DNA from: an uncultured Eubacteriales bacterium
Lineage (GTDB): Bacteria > Bacillota > Clostridia > Peptostreptococcales > Anaerovoracaceae
Reading direction: 5' to 3'
Length of the DNA: 15,630 nucleotides
NCBI GenBank assembly: GCA_959021945.1
Contig: CAUEYG010000005.1
Span: forward strand, 1 to 15,630
The translations under genes and the position numbers were made by a program. The notes beneath the pieces are model-generated. The model had not been told where the DNA came from, did not search any database, and worked only from the letters and a program-made list of their open reading frames with translations. Positions 15,103 to 15,630 of the stretch are shown here, one piece after another; the stretch's first letter is position 1, and every line of letters starts with the position of its first letter.

Positions 15103-15630
15103 ATGAGTAAGAAATATAGCAGAATTGCAATTTTTATTTTAATGGATATGGCGATTACGGCATTTTGTTCAATTATGCCGCTGATTTTGCGTTTCGGCAT
15201 TTTTACCATGGATGCGCTTTATCTGGAACAGGTGATCAGGTGCCTTCCTGTAGATATTACCATTACTATTGTTGTAATGGCTATTTTTAAGTTGTATAAC
15301 AGAGTATGGTCTTATGCTGGTTTCGATGAGATGATCTCTGTTTTAAAGGCCTCTCTTGTAATGGAAGCCTTGTATGTGATGTACCGGCTTTTCATGGGGG
15401 TGGCTATGCCCCGTAGTTTTTATGTGTTTAACTGGGTATTTCTCTTTTTGCTGTTAGCTTGCTCCAGATTATCGGTTCGATTATTGCGGCAAATGAAACG
15501 GAAATACCAGCAGGGCGAGACTTCACATAGAGTCATGATTGTGGGTGCCGGCTCTGCGGCATCTATTTTAATAAGAGAATTAAGGAATAAAAGTTCTTCA
15601 AAGATCGTCTGTGTGGCAGATGATAATCCG
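15103..15630 (+). CDS. CapD/WbpM/EpsC-like nucleotide-sugar dehydratase, N-terminal part only
   Basis: The first 176 residues of a larger protein that continues beyond the window. Four hydrophobic segments lie at about residues 7-31, 45-62, 80-99 and 107-122. They are followed by a basic cytosolic linker (RLLRQMKRKY) and then the start of a Rossmann domain, HRVMIVGAGSAA, with the nucleotide-binding glycines at 148 and 150. This is the layout of membrane-bound UDP-sugar 4,6-dehydratases of capsule and polysaccharide synthesis (CapD, WbpM, EpsC, PglF types), which usually reach about 600 residues. A polyprenyl glycosylphosphotransferase is a less likely alternative, as those carry a similar membrane and Rossmann front. 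The start ATG at 15103 has only a distant AGGTG as a ribosome binding site. Confidence 0.8.
   Translation, partial: MSKKYSRIAIFILMDMAITAFCSIMPLILRFGIFTMDALYLEQVIRCLPVDITITIVVMAIFKLYNRVWSYAGFDEMISVLKASLVMEALYVMYRLFMGVAMPRSFYVFNWVFLFLLLACSRLSVRLLRQMKRKYQQGETSHRVMIVGAGSAASILIRELRNKSSSKIVCVADDNP

Overview
The window looks like an ordinary chromosomal segment of a low-to-mid GC Firmicute, most likely class Clostridia. The clues are the gene order (priA-def-fmt, rsmB, PP2C phosphatase, PASTA kinase, rsgA, rpe), AGGAGG-like ribosome binding sites before most genes, and a YugP-type metallopeptidase and QueH inside the run. The species cannot be fixed from the sequence. Nearly all of it is coding, there is no gene-free stretch over 300 bases, and I see no mobile element, CRISPR array, integrase or rRNA.

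Layout. Bases 1-53 are the 3' part of tRNA-Phe (anticodon GAA), followed by a terminator. Then come a small unrecognised membrane protein (133-420) and a thymidine kinase (463-1053). The kinase gene converges on a minus-strand radical SAM gene (YhcC/YtqA type, 1067-1993), and one bidirectional hairpin serves both. A 128-base divergent gap carries a good extended -10 promoter. That promoter starts a long plus-strand run of 13 closely spaced genes: queH, asnA, priA, def, fmt, a yugP-like gene, rsmB, stp/prpC, prkC, rsgA, rpe, a family 2 glycosyltransferase and a GtrA-like gene. Most gaps are under 40 bases and some genes overlap, so they probably form one transcription unit, perhaps with internal promoters. 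After a 114-base gap with its own candidate promoter, a polytopic membrane protein with a nucleotide-binding motif (CapD/WbpM/EpsC type) begins and runs off the end.

How the genes fit together. The core run is a growth-control and housekeeping set. PriA restarts replication forks, Def and Fmt handle N-formylmethionine at the two ends of translation, RsmB and RsgA act on the small ribosomal subunit, and the PP2C phosphatase/PASTA kinase pair senses the cell wall and controls growth by Ser/Thr phosphorylation. Rpe is central carbon metabolism. QueH (queuosine in tRNA) and AsnA (asparagine) lead the run. The last three genes point to lipid-linked sugar transfer and envelope polysaccharide.

I found no convincing new multi-gene system. 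The most unusual points are a PriA that appears to lack the winged-helix domain, the absence of rlmN from its usual place between rsmB and stp, poly-A tracts in the juxtamembrane region of PrkC, an envelope sugar module where thiN often sits, and a terminator whose two arms carry the stop codons of two convergent genes.
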